Shown here: piece after piece, positions 8,128 to 17,040 of the stretch
Layout: every line of letters begins with the position of its first letter
Position numbering within the stretch: position 1 is the first letter of the stretch
Origin: an uncultured Nostoc sp.
Lineage (GTDB): Bacteria; Cyanobacteriota; Cyanobacteriia; Cyanobacteriales; Nostocaceae
Assembly: GCF_937863485.1 (NCBI RefSeq)
Contig: NZ_CALMFY010000165.1
Coordinates: forward strand, 1-64,000
DNA: 64,000 nucleotides
Direction: 5' to 3'
The notes under the pieces: model-generated
The model's database searches: none
Told to the model about the DNA's origin: nothing
Seen by the model: the letters and a program-made list of their open reading frames with translations, nothing else
Made by a program: the position numbers and the translations under genes

Positions 8128-9093
8128 TTAAAGAACATACAGGAGTCTTCCGTCAAGCTGTACAGCTTCAACTTTCGATCTTAAAAGAGACTCAAAACTA
8201 TCATCGCCTTCTAAGAGGAGTACAAGTTCTTTCAAAGTAAAAAGTATGATAAGCTTTTGGCTAAGTGCTTTTTTAATATCAATAATCGCTGCTTCAGTAT
8301 AACCTGACTCAGAAATGAAAATGCCACGGGCATCACTCCTCAAAAATATTCGCATCATATGCTGTGCTACATCTTTGGGACTTAATGCTTCTTTCCACCA
8401 TTTCATCTCGACTAAGTAGAGATGATTGTTAACTTCAATTGCTCCATCAATTTGCTGTATTATACCTTCGCTGTTTTCGCCTGTTATGGTGAAAGATTCT
8501 CTAAGCAAAACATTCTCACTTTTAAAGAAGCTATTCAATATAGGCTCTAGCTTTTTGCCTCGTTTATAAGGATCAGTTTCCTGATAAAGCGCTATTAATT
8601 CAGACCTAAGTTCCTGTCGCTTTTGTCTCTTATGTTTTAAATCATCCACTCTTGCTTGTTCTTGGGATTGACGTTTTTTATTATCCTCCTCAACTTTTAA
8701 GTCAAAATATTGCTGCATTCTGGTGAAAGAGTCTTTATAATTGATCATCTCTCTCACCTTAGCAACTAATCCCCTAGCTGCTATTTGGTCATTAGGCCAG
8801 CACCTAGAGAAATCTTCAAATTCAGCAACTCGTTTGACAATTTCTCTTCTTTAGCGAAGTACATCATCTCTACCTTTATTAAGCCTAACTAAGACCGTTC
8901 TCGCGATTTCATATTTGTTAATACTGTTTGTATCTTTATCAACCTTTTCGCTGACATCTGCCAAATCTTTTTTGCTAACTCCTGCACTTTCAAAAAAGAT
9001 TAGAACATCTTTCTTGCTTTTACAAAGTTTTGGAATTGTATCTACTAGCAGATTCAAAAAATCCGGTAAAAAATGAAATATTTGACCACCCAT
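8128..9093 (-). pseudogene. Restriction-endonuclease-like protein broken by one in-frame stop
   Basis: Two open stretches (8851-9093 and 8128-8757) are in the same frame. The 30 or so codons between them also read sensibly (RREIVKRVAEFEDFS ... ARGLVAKVREMINYKDS), so one TAA at 8851-8853 splits a protein of about 321 residues. The N-terminal part has FFESAGVSKKDL and LVRLNKGRDD. A lysine- and glutamate-rich coiled segment follows. The C-terminal part has the PD-(D/E)XK signature IDGAIEVNNHLYLVEMKWW (Asp, then E-x-K), as in Mrr-type nucleases. The second piece could start at a GTG or ATG near 8757 and might keep the nuclease fold. No methylase partner is nearby. Confidence 0.8.
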
Positions 9094-9351
9094 GTTTGAT
9101 TTCTAGCGTAGGGAAATGAGATTGCCGTAAATTTGAATATACTTAGAGAATCCTCAATTTGTATTTCTAAGCGAAACCACAGAGATTAGCCGATTACTAT
9201 TACTAATTATACCTTAGCTAACTAATTAAATACCAAGACTGCTGAAACCTATGCTTACAATGTTTTTTACAGGTAAAGCAAGATTAACTGGATAAGCTGC
9301 TCATCTTTATTTATGTCCTTGCACTGTTATAAGAGGTATAAGTTCAAACTA

Positions 9352-9682
9352 CTGATCAAACAATAGCTACTTCTGGAATTGCATCCTACATTCTCGCGAA
9401 AGCATCAATCAAATTCTGCAATTGTTGATCTGCCTTAAAAACTCCTAACCCATGCACCGTAACTTTACCTGGAGAATACACAAAGCGCGTCTTGAGATTT
9501 TCTGGTAAATTCTCTGCAAGTAAATTCCAAGCGGGTTCTTCCATCGGCGTTTCTAAAACAACGTGCTGCTTGTTCTCTGGCTTAATCCGGCTAACTAAAT
9601 CCAAGTTTTTTCGCTAGCTGTTTAAGTTCCATGACTCGCAAAAGTTGATTCGTCGATACTGGTAAATTACCATAGCGATCGC
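9352..9682 (-). pseudogene. Duplicate mfd 3' end, copy B (decayed)
   Basis: Same segment of mfd as copy A, from GCGATCGC (9675-9682) to the TGA stop. It carries a 4-base duplication (CTAACTAAATCC against CTAAATCC, near 9592) that shifts the frame, and a TAG replacing a glutamine codon after AFARM. The longest remaining frame is 72 residues. Over the aligned part about four residues differ from mfd. It is clearly non-functional and lies 10 bases from the end of the adjacent toxin gene. Confidence 0.85.
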
Positions 9683-9691
9683 CTTAAAATC

Positions 9692-10026
9692 CTAAACTCC
9701 ACCTTCAAACTCTTCTAGGTCATCTACTGTCAGTGGTGCTTGGCCACTGTAGCGCACATACAACACATCAACTGTAGTACCTCCGTAAAAAGTACTCGGT
9801 ATACGTTTTTGGCTTTCCCATAAAGGAGTTGGCGTACTTCTTCTGGAAAAATTTCATGTTCGATTGCTAAGGCACAACGTTGGGGTTTCTCTTGTAGGGT
9901 AGCAATAGCATTCATCAATCCTCGAAACCAACGATCAGCAAATTCAGGATTCCGCTCTCGATACCAGCGATAAGCTTGCTCAATTTGAGTTTCCGCAATT
10001 GGGGTAATCTCAACCTGAAATGCCAT
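9692..10026 (-). pseudogene. RelE/ParE-family toxin with a shifted C-terminus
   Basis: The first 80 or so residues are a normal RelE/ParE toxin: MAFQVEITPIAETQIEQAYR, then WYRERNPEFADRWFRGLMNAI and EVRQLLYGKAKNVYRVLFT. After RVLFT the current frame reads EVLQLMCCMCATVAKHH and stops at 9730. In another frame the usual ending continues as GGTTVDVLYVRYSGQAPL and ends at 9692, so a small indel near 9785 has replaced the last beta strand. That strand carries residues that matter for ribosome-bound mRNA cleavage or gyrase contact, so the toxin is probably inactive. Alternatively, this is a recent sequencing or assembly error. Confidence 0.7.
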
Positions 10027-10273
10027 ACTTTTGCTGCATTTCTTGGGCGAAATCCCCTATGGGGCGAGTTTTACCAGCGTTGAGTTCCTCGAAACCTTGT
10101 CCAATACCTGCAATTGTCTCTAACTGATCAATCAGTTGGCGTAATTTGGTGGGGTCGATTTTGCCAGGATCTAGAAAGGTGACAAGGACTTGAGAGCGAT
10201 CGCTAACATCTTGCGGTAGCTGGGTGAGGTGAATTTCCCCATCCTGATAAATGCCTTCGATAGTTTTTATCAT
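10010..10273 (-). CDS. Antitoxin of the RelE/ParE-like pair
   Basis: 87 residues. The N-terminal half (MIKTIEGIYQDGEIHLTQLP) resembles the small beta domain of cyanobacterial antitoxins that precede ParE/RelE toxins. The C-terminal half (IGDFAQEMQQKYGISG) would be the toxin-wrapping helix. It overlaps the toxin start by 17 bases, the usual antitoxin-first layout. It appears intact while the toxin is shifted. The exact antitoxin family is uncertain. Confidence 0.75.
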   Translation of the reverse strand: MIKTIEGIYQDGEIHLTQLPQDVSDRSQVLVTFLDPGKIDPTKLRQLIDQLETIAGIGQGFEELNAGKTRPIGDFAQEMQQKYGISG

Positions 10274-10396
10274 GAGTTGAAGTTGGGTTGGTATTTCCTT
10301 TAATTCTACTAACTAGTCTCAAAGGGCTGGGTTTGGAATTCCCACCTGCTCAAAATGGCATAGGTTTTCACTTGATGACTAATCTTTTTCTACCGA

Positions 10397-13300
10397 TCAA
10401 ACAACAGCCGCCTCTGGAATTGCACCCTGCATTCTCCCGAAAGCATCAATCAAATTCTGCAATTGTTGATCTGCTTTAAAAACTCCTAATCCGCGCACCG
10501 TCACTTTACCAGGAGAAAACACAAAGCGCGTCTTGAGATTTTCTGGTAAATTCGCCGCCAACAAATTCCAAGCTGGTTCCTCCATTGGCGTTTCTAAAAC
10601 GACGTGCTGCTTGTTTTCTGGTTTAATCCGGCTAAATCCAAGTTTTTTCGCTAGCTGTTTGAGTTCCATGACTCGCAAAAGTTGATTTGCAGAGACTGGT
10701 AAACTACCATAGCGATCGCTCCACTCAGCAGCAATCTGCTTTAATTCTGATTTAGATTTCGCTGTCGCCACCGCCCGGTATGCACTCATCTTTTGATCCA
10801 AATCGGTAATGTAATCTGCTGGGATAAATGCTGTGAGGTTGAGATCAATCTGCGTATCCTCCACTTTCGGAATTTCTTGGCCTCGGATTTCTCGAATTGC
10901 TTCTTCCAGCATTTCCATATATAAATCAAAACCGATGGCATCCATTTGGCCGGATTGTTCTGCACCTAGCAAGTTACCTACACCCCTGATTTCCATATCG
11001 CGCATCGCCAGTTGATACCCAGAACCTAGCTGAGTAAATTCCTGAATTGCTCGTAATCGTTGCCGGGCCGCATCAGATAATGTCCGCTGCTTCGGATAAA
11101 ATAACCAAGCATGAGCTTGGATACCTGCACGTCCCACACGACCGCGTAATTGATACAACTGTGCCAATCCAAAGCGATGAGCATCTTCAATCAAAATTGT
11201 ATTTACTCGCGGAATATCTAAGCCAGATTCAATAATTGTCGTACAAACGAGGATGTCTGCATCGCCATTACTAAAGGTGAGCATGGTTGATTCTAACTCG
11301 CTTTCATCCATTTGACCGTGAGCGATCGCAAACCTACCCCCCGGTATCACTTCTCGTAAATTGGCTGTTGTCTCTTCAATTCCGTCCACTCGTGGAACTA
11401 CATAAAACACCTGTCCGCCTCTGTCTAATTCTTGACGAATTGCACTGCGGATACTTTCGGAATTAATCGGTGACAGATGGGTTTTAATTGCTCGTCTAGT
11501 TGGCGGTGGTGTAGTTATCAAACTCATTTCCCGAATTCCCGACAAGGACATATACAATGTCCGGGGAATGGGAGTGGCTGAGAGGGTAAGCACGTCCACC
11601 TGAGTTTTCAAGCTTTTAATTTTCTCTTTTTGGTTCACCCCAAACCGCTGTTCTTCATCCACTACCAACAGTCCTAAATCCCGAAATATCACGCCTTTAC
11701 CTAAAAGTTGGTGCGTACCAATTACTACATCTAATTCGCCTGTTGCCAATCGCTTTTGAATATCGCGGCGTTCTTCAGCGGAACGAAAGCGGTTGAGTAA
11801 GCCAACATTTACCGGGTAGGGAGCAAAACGTTCTTTGAGTGTATGGTAATGCTGCTGTGTTAAAATAGTCGTTGGCGCAAGGAGTGCCACTTGTTTACCG
11901 GCGATGACTGCTTTGAAAATAGCACGAATCGCCACTTCCGTTTTCCCGAAACCGACATCGCCACAAACTAAGCGATCCATTGGGCGATCGCTTTCCATGT
12001 CTCGTTTCACATCTTGGACAGCTTTGAGCTGATCCGTTGTGGGTTGGTAGGGGAAGGAATCTTCTAATTCTTCCTGCCAAGGCATATCGCCAGGGAAGCT
12101 AAAACCTTGTTGTTGCGATCGCGCTGCATACAGTTTCAACAAGTCCACCGCCAATTTTTTGATTGCTTTGCGGACTTTATTCTTGGTATTTTCCCAAGCT
12201 TTACCAGTCATCCGGTTGAGTTCCGGTGCTTTATCACCTGCGGCGCGGAACCGGGATAGAGCACCTACTTGATCGGCTGCGACTCTGAGTAACCCGTCAG
12301 CATATTGCACGACTAAATAATCACGGGTTTCGTTATTAATCGTCAAACTTTCCAGCTTGACAAATTTGCCAACACCATGATTTCTGTGAACCACATAATC
12401 GCCTGGACGCAGCTTATTGGGATCAACTTGTTTAGAAGTAGCTTTGTGGCGCTTGCGGATATAGCCGGGAGTTGCCAAGGAATGTTGCCCAAAAAATTCC
12501 CGATCTGTAACGATTACTAATCGGTATGTAGGCAGGATAAAACCTTCTAGTTCGGCAAGACCAGAATATTTTAGGGCTATGGGAGTATGGTTAATTTGGA
12601 GCTTATCTATCGCTTGGTAGTCGCGGGGATTCGGGATAAACTGAGCCGGACAGTCATGTTCTTGCAAAAGCGAGACAGAACGCGAAGGTTGAGCAGAAAG
12701 CAGCCAGATAGAGAAATTGCGATCGCGTTCTTGACGGATTGTTTCAGCTAGTTTAGCAAACTGGTGCGGCGTGACTGGAACAGGTCGGCAGGCAAGATTG
12801 ATCCCACTATTTTCCTCTGACAGTTCCGATAAATATAATGTTTTAAATTTGGCAACGTCAGCCAGACACTGATCAAAAGACCGATGAATTTTCGGCAATG
12901 TTAGGGGAGTAGATTCCCCATGCGCCATTATCCACTGTTCCTCAGCATTTTCCACCCAGCGATCGCTATGAGCATGACACTGTTCTGGCTCATCAATGGC
13001 AATCAGGGTATTTTCCGCTAAGTAGTTTAGCAGAGATGCTGGTTGCTCGAAAGCTAACCCCAAAAAGCGACGACTACCCTCTAAGAGTGATGAGTTCTGA
13101 GTGCTAAGTTCTGAGTCAGAATTTAACTCATAACTCCTAACTCCTAACTCAGAAGTATTCTTGAGTGCCGCCATCACCACGGGAGAAAAGCTAGTGGGGG
13201 TAAGAATTAACTGGTTAACTTTGTCTAGGGCGGAACGTTGAGTTGCTGGGTCAAATTCCCGCATTTGCTCGATTTCATCGCCAAACCATTCCAGCCGGAC

Positions 13301-13912
13301 TGGAAACTCAGATGAAACTGGGAACACATCAACAATATCGCCCCGCCGGCTCCACTGTCCTTCCGTTTCCACCAGAGGGACTCGTTCGTACCCCAGAATG
13401 GTTATTTTCTCACTGAAGTTATTCAAGTCTAATTCCATCCCCCGCTTCAAGGTAAGACAGAATTGTTGAAAAACTGCTGGTGGTGGTAAGTGGGGTTGCA
13501 ACGCTCCTTGGGTAGCCACAATCGCCATCTTGGGTAATTGTGAGGGATTGGGAATCTGATTTTCTTCCCCATGCCCCATACTCAAATCTGCCAGTACCTG
13601 CATTTGTCCCCAACTCATTTCAGTTTCCGGGTCAAAAGGTTCGTAGGGAGAAGCCTCGGAGGTGGGGTAAAAATGTACTGTTTGCCATCCCATTGCCTCA
13701 AGTTGCGCGTAAACGCGTCCAGCTTCTTCCAGAGTGGCACAAACCACAAACAAATCCTTGCCCGTAGCCCGCGCTAATGCCGAAGCTACCAGAGCCTTGG
13801 GCAGCCTGGGAATGCCATTTAACCGCAATTCTTGTTGTCGGTTTAGCTTAGAAATAAATTCAGTGGTGAGCGGCGATCGCGCTAAGGCACGCACAATAGA
13901 AGAAAATGACAT
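10397..13912 (-). CDS. mfd: Transcription-repair coupling factor Mfd
   Basis: 1171 residues, the length expected of Mfd. It releases RNA polymerase stalled at DNA damage and recruits UvrA. In order: UvrB-like N-terminal module, an RNA-polymerase-interacting domain ([18 protein letters not shown] near 485-505), helicase with Walker [10 protein letters not shown] near 650-660 and DEEQ box, TRG and motif VI ([10 protein letters not shown]), then the C-terminal TRCF domain (D7). Residues about 252-278 ([20 protein letters not shown]) come from a low-complexity repeat inserted in frame. The last 327 bases exist in two more copies to the left. Monocistronic as far as can be seen. Confidence 0.97.
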   Translation of the reverse strand: MSFSSIVRALARSPLTTEFISKLNRQQELRLNGIPRLPKALVASALARATGKDLFVVCATLEEAGRVYAQLEAMGWQTVHFYPTSEASPYEPFDPETEMSWGQMQVLADLSMGHGEENQIPNPSQLPKMAIVATQGALQPHLPPPAVFQQFCLTLKRGMELDLNNFSEKITILGYERVPLVETEGQWSRRGDIVDVFPVSSEFPVRLEWFGDEIEQMREFDPATQRSALDKVNQLILTPTSFSPVVMAALKNTSELGVRSYELNSDSELSTQNSSLLEGSRRFLGLAFEQPASLLNYLAENTLIAIDEPEQCHAHSDRWVENAEEQWIMAHGESTPLTLPKIHRSFDQCLADVAKFKTLYLSELSEENSGINLACRPVPVTPHQFAKLAETIRQERDRNFSIWLLSAQPSRSVSLLQEHDCPAQFIPNPRDYQAIDKLQINHTPIALKYSGLAELEGFILPTYRLVIVTDREFFGQHSLATPGYIRKRHKATSKQVDPNKLRPGDYVVHRNHGVGKFVKLESLTINNETRDYLVVQYADGLLRVAADQVGALSRFRAAGDKAPELNRMTGKAWENTKNKVRKAIKKLAVDLLKLYAARSQQQGFSFPGDMPWQEELEDSFPYQPTTDQLKAVQDVKRDMESDRPMDRLVCGDVGFGKTEVAIRAIFKAVIAGKQVALLAPTTILTQQHYHTLKERFAPYPVNVGLLNRFRSAEERRDIQKRLATGELDVVIGTHQLLGKGVIFRDLGLLVVDEEQRFGVNQKEKIKSLKTQVDVLTLSATPIPRTLYMSLSGIREMSLITTPPPTRRAIKTHLSPINSESIRSAIRQELDRGGQVFYVVPRVDGIEETTANLREVIPGGRFAIAHGQMDESELESTMLTFSNGDADILVCTTIIESGLDIPRVNTILIEDAHRFGLAQLYQLRGRVGRAGIQAHAWLFYPKQRTLSDAARQRLRAIQEFTQLGSGYQLAMRDMEIRGVGNLLGAEQSGQMDAIGFDLYMEMLEEAIREIRGQEIPKVEDTQIDLNLTAFIPADYITDLDQKMSAYRAVATAKSKSELKQIAAEWSDRYGSLPVSANQLLRVMELKQLAKKLGFSRIKPENKQHVVLETPMEEPAWNLLAANLPENLKTRFVFSPGKVTVRGLGVFKADQQLQNLIDAFGRMQGAIPEAAVV
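13083..13160. repeat. Short tandem-type repeat inserted inside mfd
   Basis: Consists of degenerate units such as AACTCCTAACTC and GAGTTCTGAGTGCTAAG, the same type of sequence found between genes at 41972-42020 and 59412-59465. Its length keeps the reading frame and adds about 26 polar residues to Mfd. Confidence 0.75.
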
Positions 13913-14152
13913 AAGTACTACTTGCGGTGGGAGTCTTTGTGGGTCAGAAAATCTTGAAGCAGTTTATGTCAACTATTTTAAAAGTGTTAACAGTCTTCTT
14001 ATTCTTTCGGTGGAAGAATAATGCACAGCGACTAATAGACTTAAGAACTATAACTACTACTTTGTGTACAGTTAAAGCATTTATAGATGCACCTTTAATA
14101 CTAGATACTAAAAATTGAGCTAGGTTCGCTCTGATAAGCGGCAATTTTAAAC

Positions 14153-15481
14153 ATGTCCTCCACAACTTTTGAAATTTTAATCATTTTGGTGCTAATTATT
14201 GCCAACGGCGTGTTTTCTATGTCTGAGATGGCAATTGTCTCAGCCCGGAAAGTTAGACTACAACAGCTTGCCAATCAAGGAGATCCCAAGGCAAAGGCAG
14301 CATTAAAACTAGCTGAGTCTCCAAATCATTTCTTGTCAACCGTTCAAGTGGGTATTTCCCTAATCGGTATCCTGACTGGTGCTTTTGGAGGAGCAACAAT
14401 TGCCAACCGAGTGGCAGTCTATATAAAACGTGTCCCCTTATTAGCACCTTATAGTGACCCGCTTTCTTTCGGAATAGTGGTTTTGATCATTACCTATTTT
14501 TCACTCATTGTTGGCGAATTGGTACCGAAGCGTCTGGCATTAAATAACCCAGAAAGGATTGCATCGATTGTAGCTATTCCGATGCAAGCTTTGGCGGCGA
14601 TCGCTTCTCCAGTAGTCTATCTCTTAAGTGCTTCTACAGATTTGATCCTGCGAGTGCTAGGAATTACAGCTTCTACCGAGCCGCAAGTCACCGAAGAAGA
14701 AATTAAAATCTTAATTGAGCAAGGCACCGAGGCGGGAACCTTTGAGGAAGCCGAACAGGATATGGTGGAGCGAGTTTTTCGTTTAGGCGATCGCCCTGTC
14801 AGCTACTTAATGACACCCCGTCCCGATATTGTCTGGCTGGACTTAGAGGACACTGCCGAAGAAAATCGCCAAAAAATGGTTGATAGTGCCTATTCTCGGT
14901 ATCCAGTTTGTCAGGAGGGACTTGACAATGTGCTGGGTGTTATCCCAGTTACCGACTTATTAGCCAGGAGTTTCCGAGGAGAACCGCTAGACTTGACGGT
15001 GGGATTGCGACAGCCAGTATTCGTGCCAGAAAGCACCCGTGGTTTGAAAGTTTTGGAATTGTTCAAGCAAACTATCACTCATATGGCGCTAGTAGTCGAT
15101 GAATACGGCGTGATTCAAGGATTAGTCACTCTCAACGATATCATGAGCGAAATCGTGGGTGATGTTCCTTCAACAGATGGGCAGGATCAACCACAAGCTG
15201 TGCAACGCGAAGATGGTTCCTGGCTTTTGGATGGGATGTTGCCTGTAGAGGATTTTTTGGAACTTTTCGGTATGGAAGAGTGGCAATCTGAGGAACGCGG
15301 CAGTTATCAAACCTTAGGCGGTTTTGTGATCACCAATTTAGGTCGTATTCCTGCCGCAGCAGATTATTTTGAATGGCAAAGTATGCGAATTGAAGTGATG
15401 GATATGGATGGTAACCGCGTTGATAAGGTGCTAGTCGTACCGAAAGGAAATAAATCATTGGATACGACAAAATCTGATTAG
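14153..15481 (+). CDS. CNNM/CorC-type hemolysin-family membrane protein
   Basis: 442 residues in the usual order: a DUF21 membrane domain (about 1-190, with FSMSEMAIVSARKVRLQQLA after the first span), a CBS pair (about 205-335, with YLMTPRPDIVWLD and VVDEYGVIQGLVTLNDI) and a C-terminal CorC_HlyC domain (about 345-430). Family members are linked to Mg2+ or Co2+ efflux and salt tolerance; the name hemolysin is historical. The start MSSTTFEILIILVL is well placed. It is divergent from mfd across 240 bases that hold both promoters. Confidence 0.92.
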   Translation: MSSTTFEILIILVLIIANGVFSMSEMAIVSARKVRLQQLANQGDPKAKAALKLAESPNHFLSTVQVGISLIGILTGAFGGATIANRVAVYIKRVPLLAPYSDPLSFGIVVLIITYFSLIVGELVPKRLALNNPERIASIVAIPMQALAAIASPVVYLLSASTDLILRVLGITASTEPQVTEEEIKILIEQGTEAGTFEEAEQDMVERVFRLGDRPVSYLMTPRPDIVWLDLEDTAEENRQKMVDSAYSRYPVCQEGLDNVLGVIPVTDLLARSFRGEPLDLTVGLRQPVFVPESTRGLKVLELFKQTITHMALVVDEYGVIQGLVTLNDIMSEIVGDVPSTDGQDQPQAVQREDGSWLLDGMLPVEDFLELFGMEEWQSEERGSYQTLGGFVITNLGRIPAAADYFEWQSMRIEVMDMDGNRVDKVLVVPKGNKSLDTTKSD

Positions 15482-15485
15482 TGTT

Positions 15486-15557
15486 GGGCATTGGGGATCG
15501 GGCATTGGGGATCGGGCATTAATAATTATTGTTTACTATTTCCCATGCCCAATGCCC
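15486..15557. repeat. Tandem repeat with inverted partner
   Basis: GGGCATTGGGGATC occurs twice in tandem (15486-15513), then GGGCATT. An inverted partner, TCCCATGCCCAATGCCC, follows at 15541-15557. The structure can fold into a hairpin between two convergent genes and may act as a transcription barrier as well as being a typical Nostoc short repeat. Confidence 0.75.
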
Positions 15558-15572
15558 TATTTATGCAATTTG

Positions 15573-16754
15573 TCAAGTCTTAGATAGACGTTTGACAGCT
15601 TCACCCGCTAACAACTGATGGGCTTGTTCCAAAACTTGGGGGATTTTATCGGCGTGGGGATTGCGGGCGAGACATTGCCGCAAGTCTAATTCCTCTAACC
15701 GATCAGCTTTGTTGCCAGGAAACCAGTGGCTGGCATTGCCAAGCAGGTTGTAGCGCATTTTAGCGTACTCTACCAGATCGTAGGCGATCGCTAGATTCCG
15801 CAGCCACAAAATCACCCAAATGTTTACCTCACCAGGGGTTTGGTCAAAGGTTGGTAGATTTGTCTGCCAGGATTTTACCCAATCTTCTCCCAAAGTAGCG
15901 ATCGCTTCTGATTCCAACCTTGCTAAAATTGGTGGCAAAATTGACCATGCCCGGTCTACTAATTCTAAAGTTTTCAGGTGTTCATCAAAATCTTCTGGTT
16001 TTGCTGCTCCTAAACTCAGGGTATGCACCTCTTGATGACTCAAACAAAACAAATCATTAAACACCATTGGACTCAAAGGGGCGCAAAGATTTACTAACTT
16101 CTGTGGAGGTTTATATAACAAACCTCCTTTATCAGATGGGCTAATAATAAACACCCCCATATCGTGGCGTTTAGCTGCTTCAATTGCCTCCCAATTCCAT
16201 TGATTAATGTAGTACCAGTGCAGGTTCACGTAATCAAATTTATTGGTATTAATTGTCTGCACAATCATATCTGTTGAGCCATGTGTAGAAAAGCCAATAA
16301 ATCTAACTTTTCCCTCAGCTTGCAATTGCTGCGCTACTTCCAAACAGCCACCAGGAGGGATACTGTAGTCGAATGACTCAGGATGGTTGATGCCGTGCAA
16401 GCCTAAAAGGTCAACATAATCTAGTTGGAGATTTTTCAATGATTGTTCAAATTTATTACGGAATTCTTTCGCATCTGCCCCTGGGTTGACTTTGGTCTGA
16501 ACAATCAACTTTTCGCGGGGAAACTGGGGCAATATTCTCCCCAATTGCATTTCGGAACTGCCATAACCACGGGCAGTTTCAATATGATTAATCCCAACCT
16601 CAACTGCCCTTCTAATAGTCGCTTCTAGATTCGCCTGGTTATCAGCAGGAATTTCATTATTGGGAACATCCTCCCATTTAAACTGATATCTCATGCCACC
16701 GCAGGAAAACACTGGCATCTGTAATTCTGTGCGTCCAAATCGTCTATATAGCAT
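15573..16754 (-). CDS. Aldo/keto reductase family protein
   Basis: 393 residues. The N-terminal 290 are an AKR barrel: MLYRRFGRTELQMPVFSCGG, then HIETARGYGSSE with the catalytic Asp/Glu-Tyr region, LIVQTKVNP with the lysine, and DLLGLHGINH with the histidine. The C-terminal 100 residues follow the layout of AKRs that end in a ferredoxin-like Cys cluster, but only one cysteine (LRQCLARNPH) remains, so no Fe-S cluster is likely. Substrate unknown; such enzymes reduce aldehydes or ketones with NADPH. It faces the NRPS gene, which runs the same way 286 bases downstream, but the two need not be linked. Confidence 0.85.
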   Translation of the reverse strand: MLYRRFGRTELQMPVFSCGGMRYQFKWEDVPNNEIPADNQANLEATIRRAVEVGINHIETARGYGSSEMQLGRILPQFPREKLIVQTKVNPGADAKEFRNKFEQSLKNLQLDYVDLLGLHGINHPESFDYSIPPGGCLEVAQQLQAEGKVRFIGFSTHGSTDMIVQTINTNKFDYVNLHWYYINQWNWEAIEAAKRHDMGVFIISPSDKGGLLYKPPQKLVNLCAPLSPMVFNDLFCLSHQEVHTLSLGAAKPEDFDEHLKTLELVDRAWSILPPILARLESEAIATLGEDWVKSWQTNLPTFDQTPGEVNIWVILWLRNLAIAYDLVEYAKMRYNLLGNASHWFPGNKADRLEELDLRQCLARNPHADKIPQVLEQAHQLLAGEAVKRLSKT

Positions 16755-17040
16755 CAGTGAATTGTGGATTTTTTACCAACTTAAAATCTAAAAACGATAG
16801 TCATTCAAGCCTACTGTGCGACAATAATTACCTCTGTTCAATCTGTGATCTTAGCAAGATTTATCAGATTATTAAATCCGTCAGAAGTAGCGAGGAGATT
16901 TTCCACGGGATTTGAGCGAGTGTTCTAATCACCGCTAAAATTACTCCTATAGACTGAGCAACTCTTCCAGGAATCAACAAATAATTATGAATTGTTTATC
17001 GGACAGTTGACTTCTTTTGCGAAGGTAGCAGGTTGTCAAA

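Noticed and set aside
8128-9093. Complete restriction-modification system
   Set aside because: No methylase or specificity gene is near, and the nuclease frame has an internal stop.
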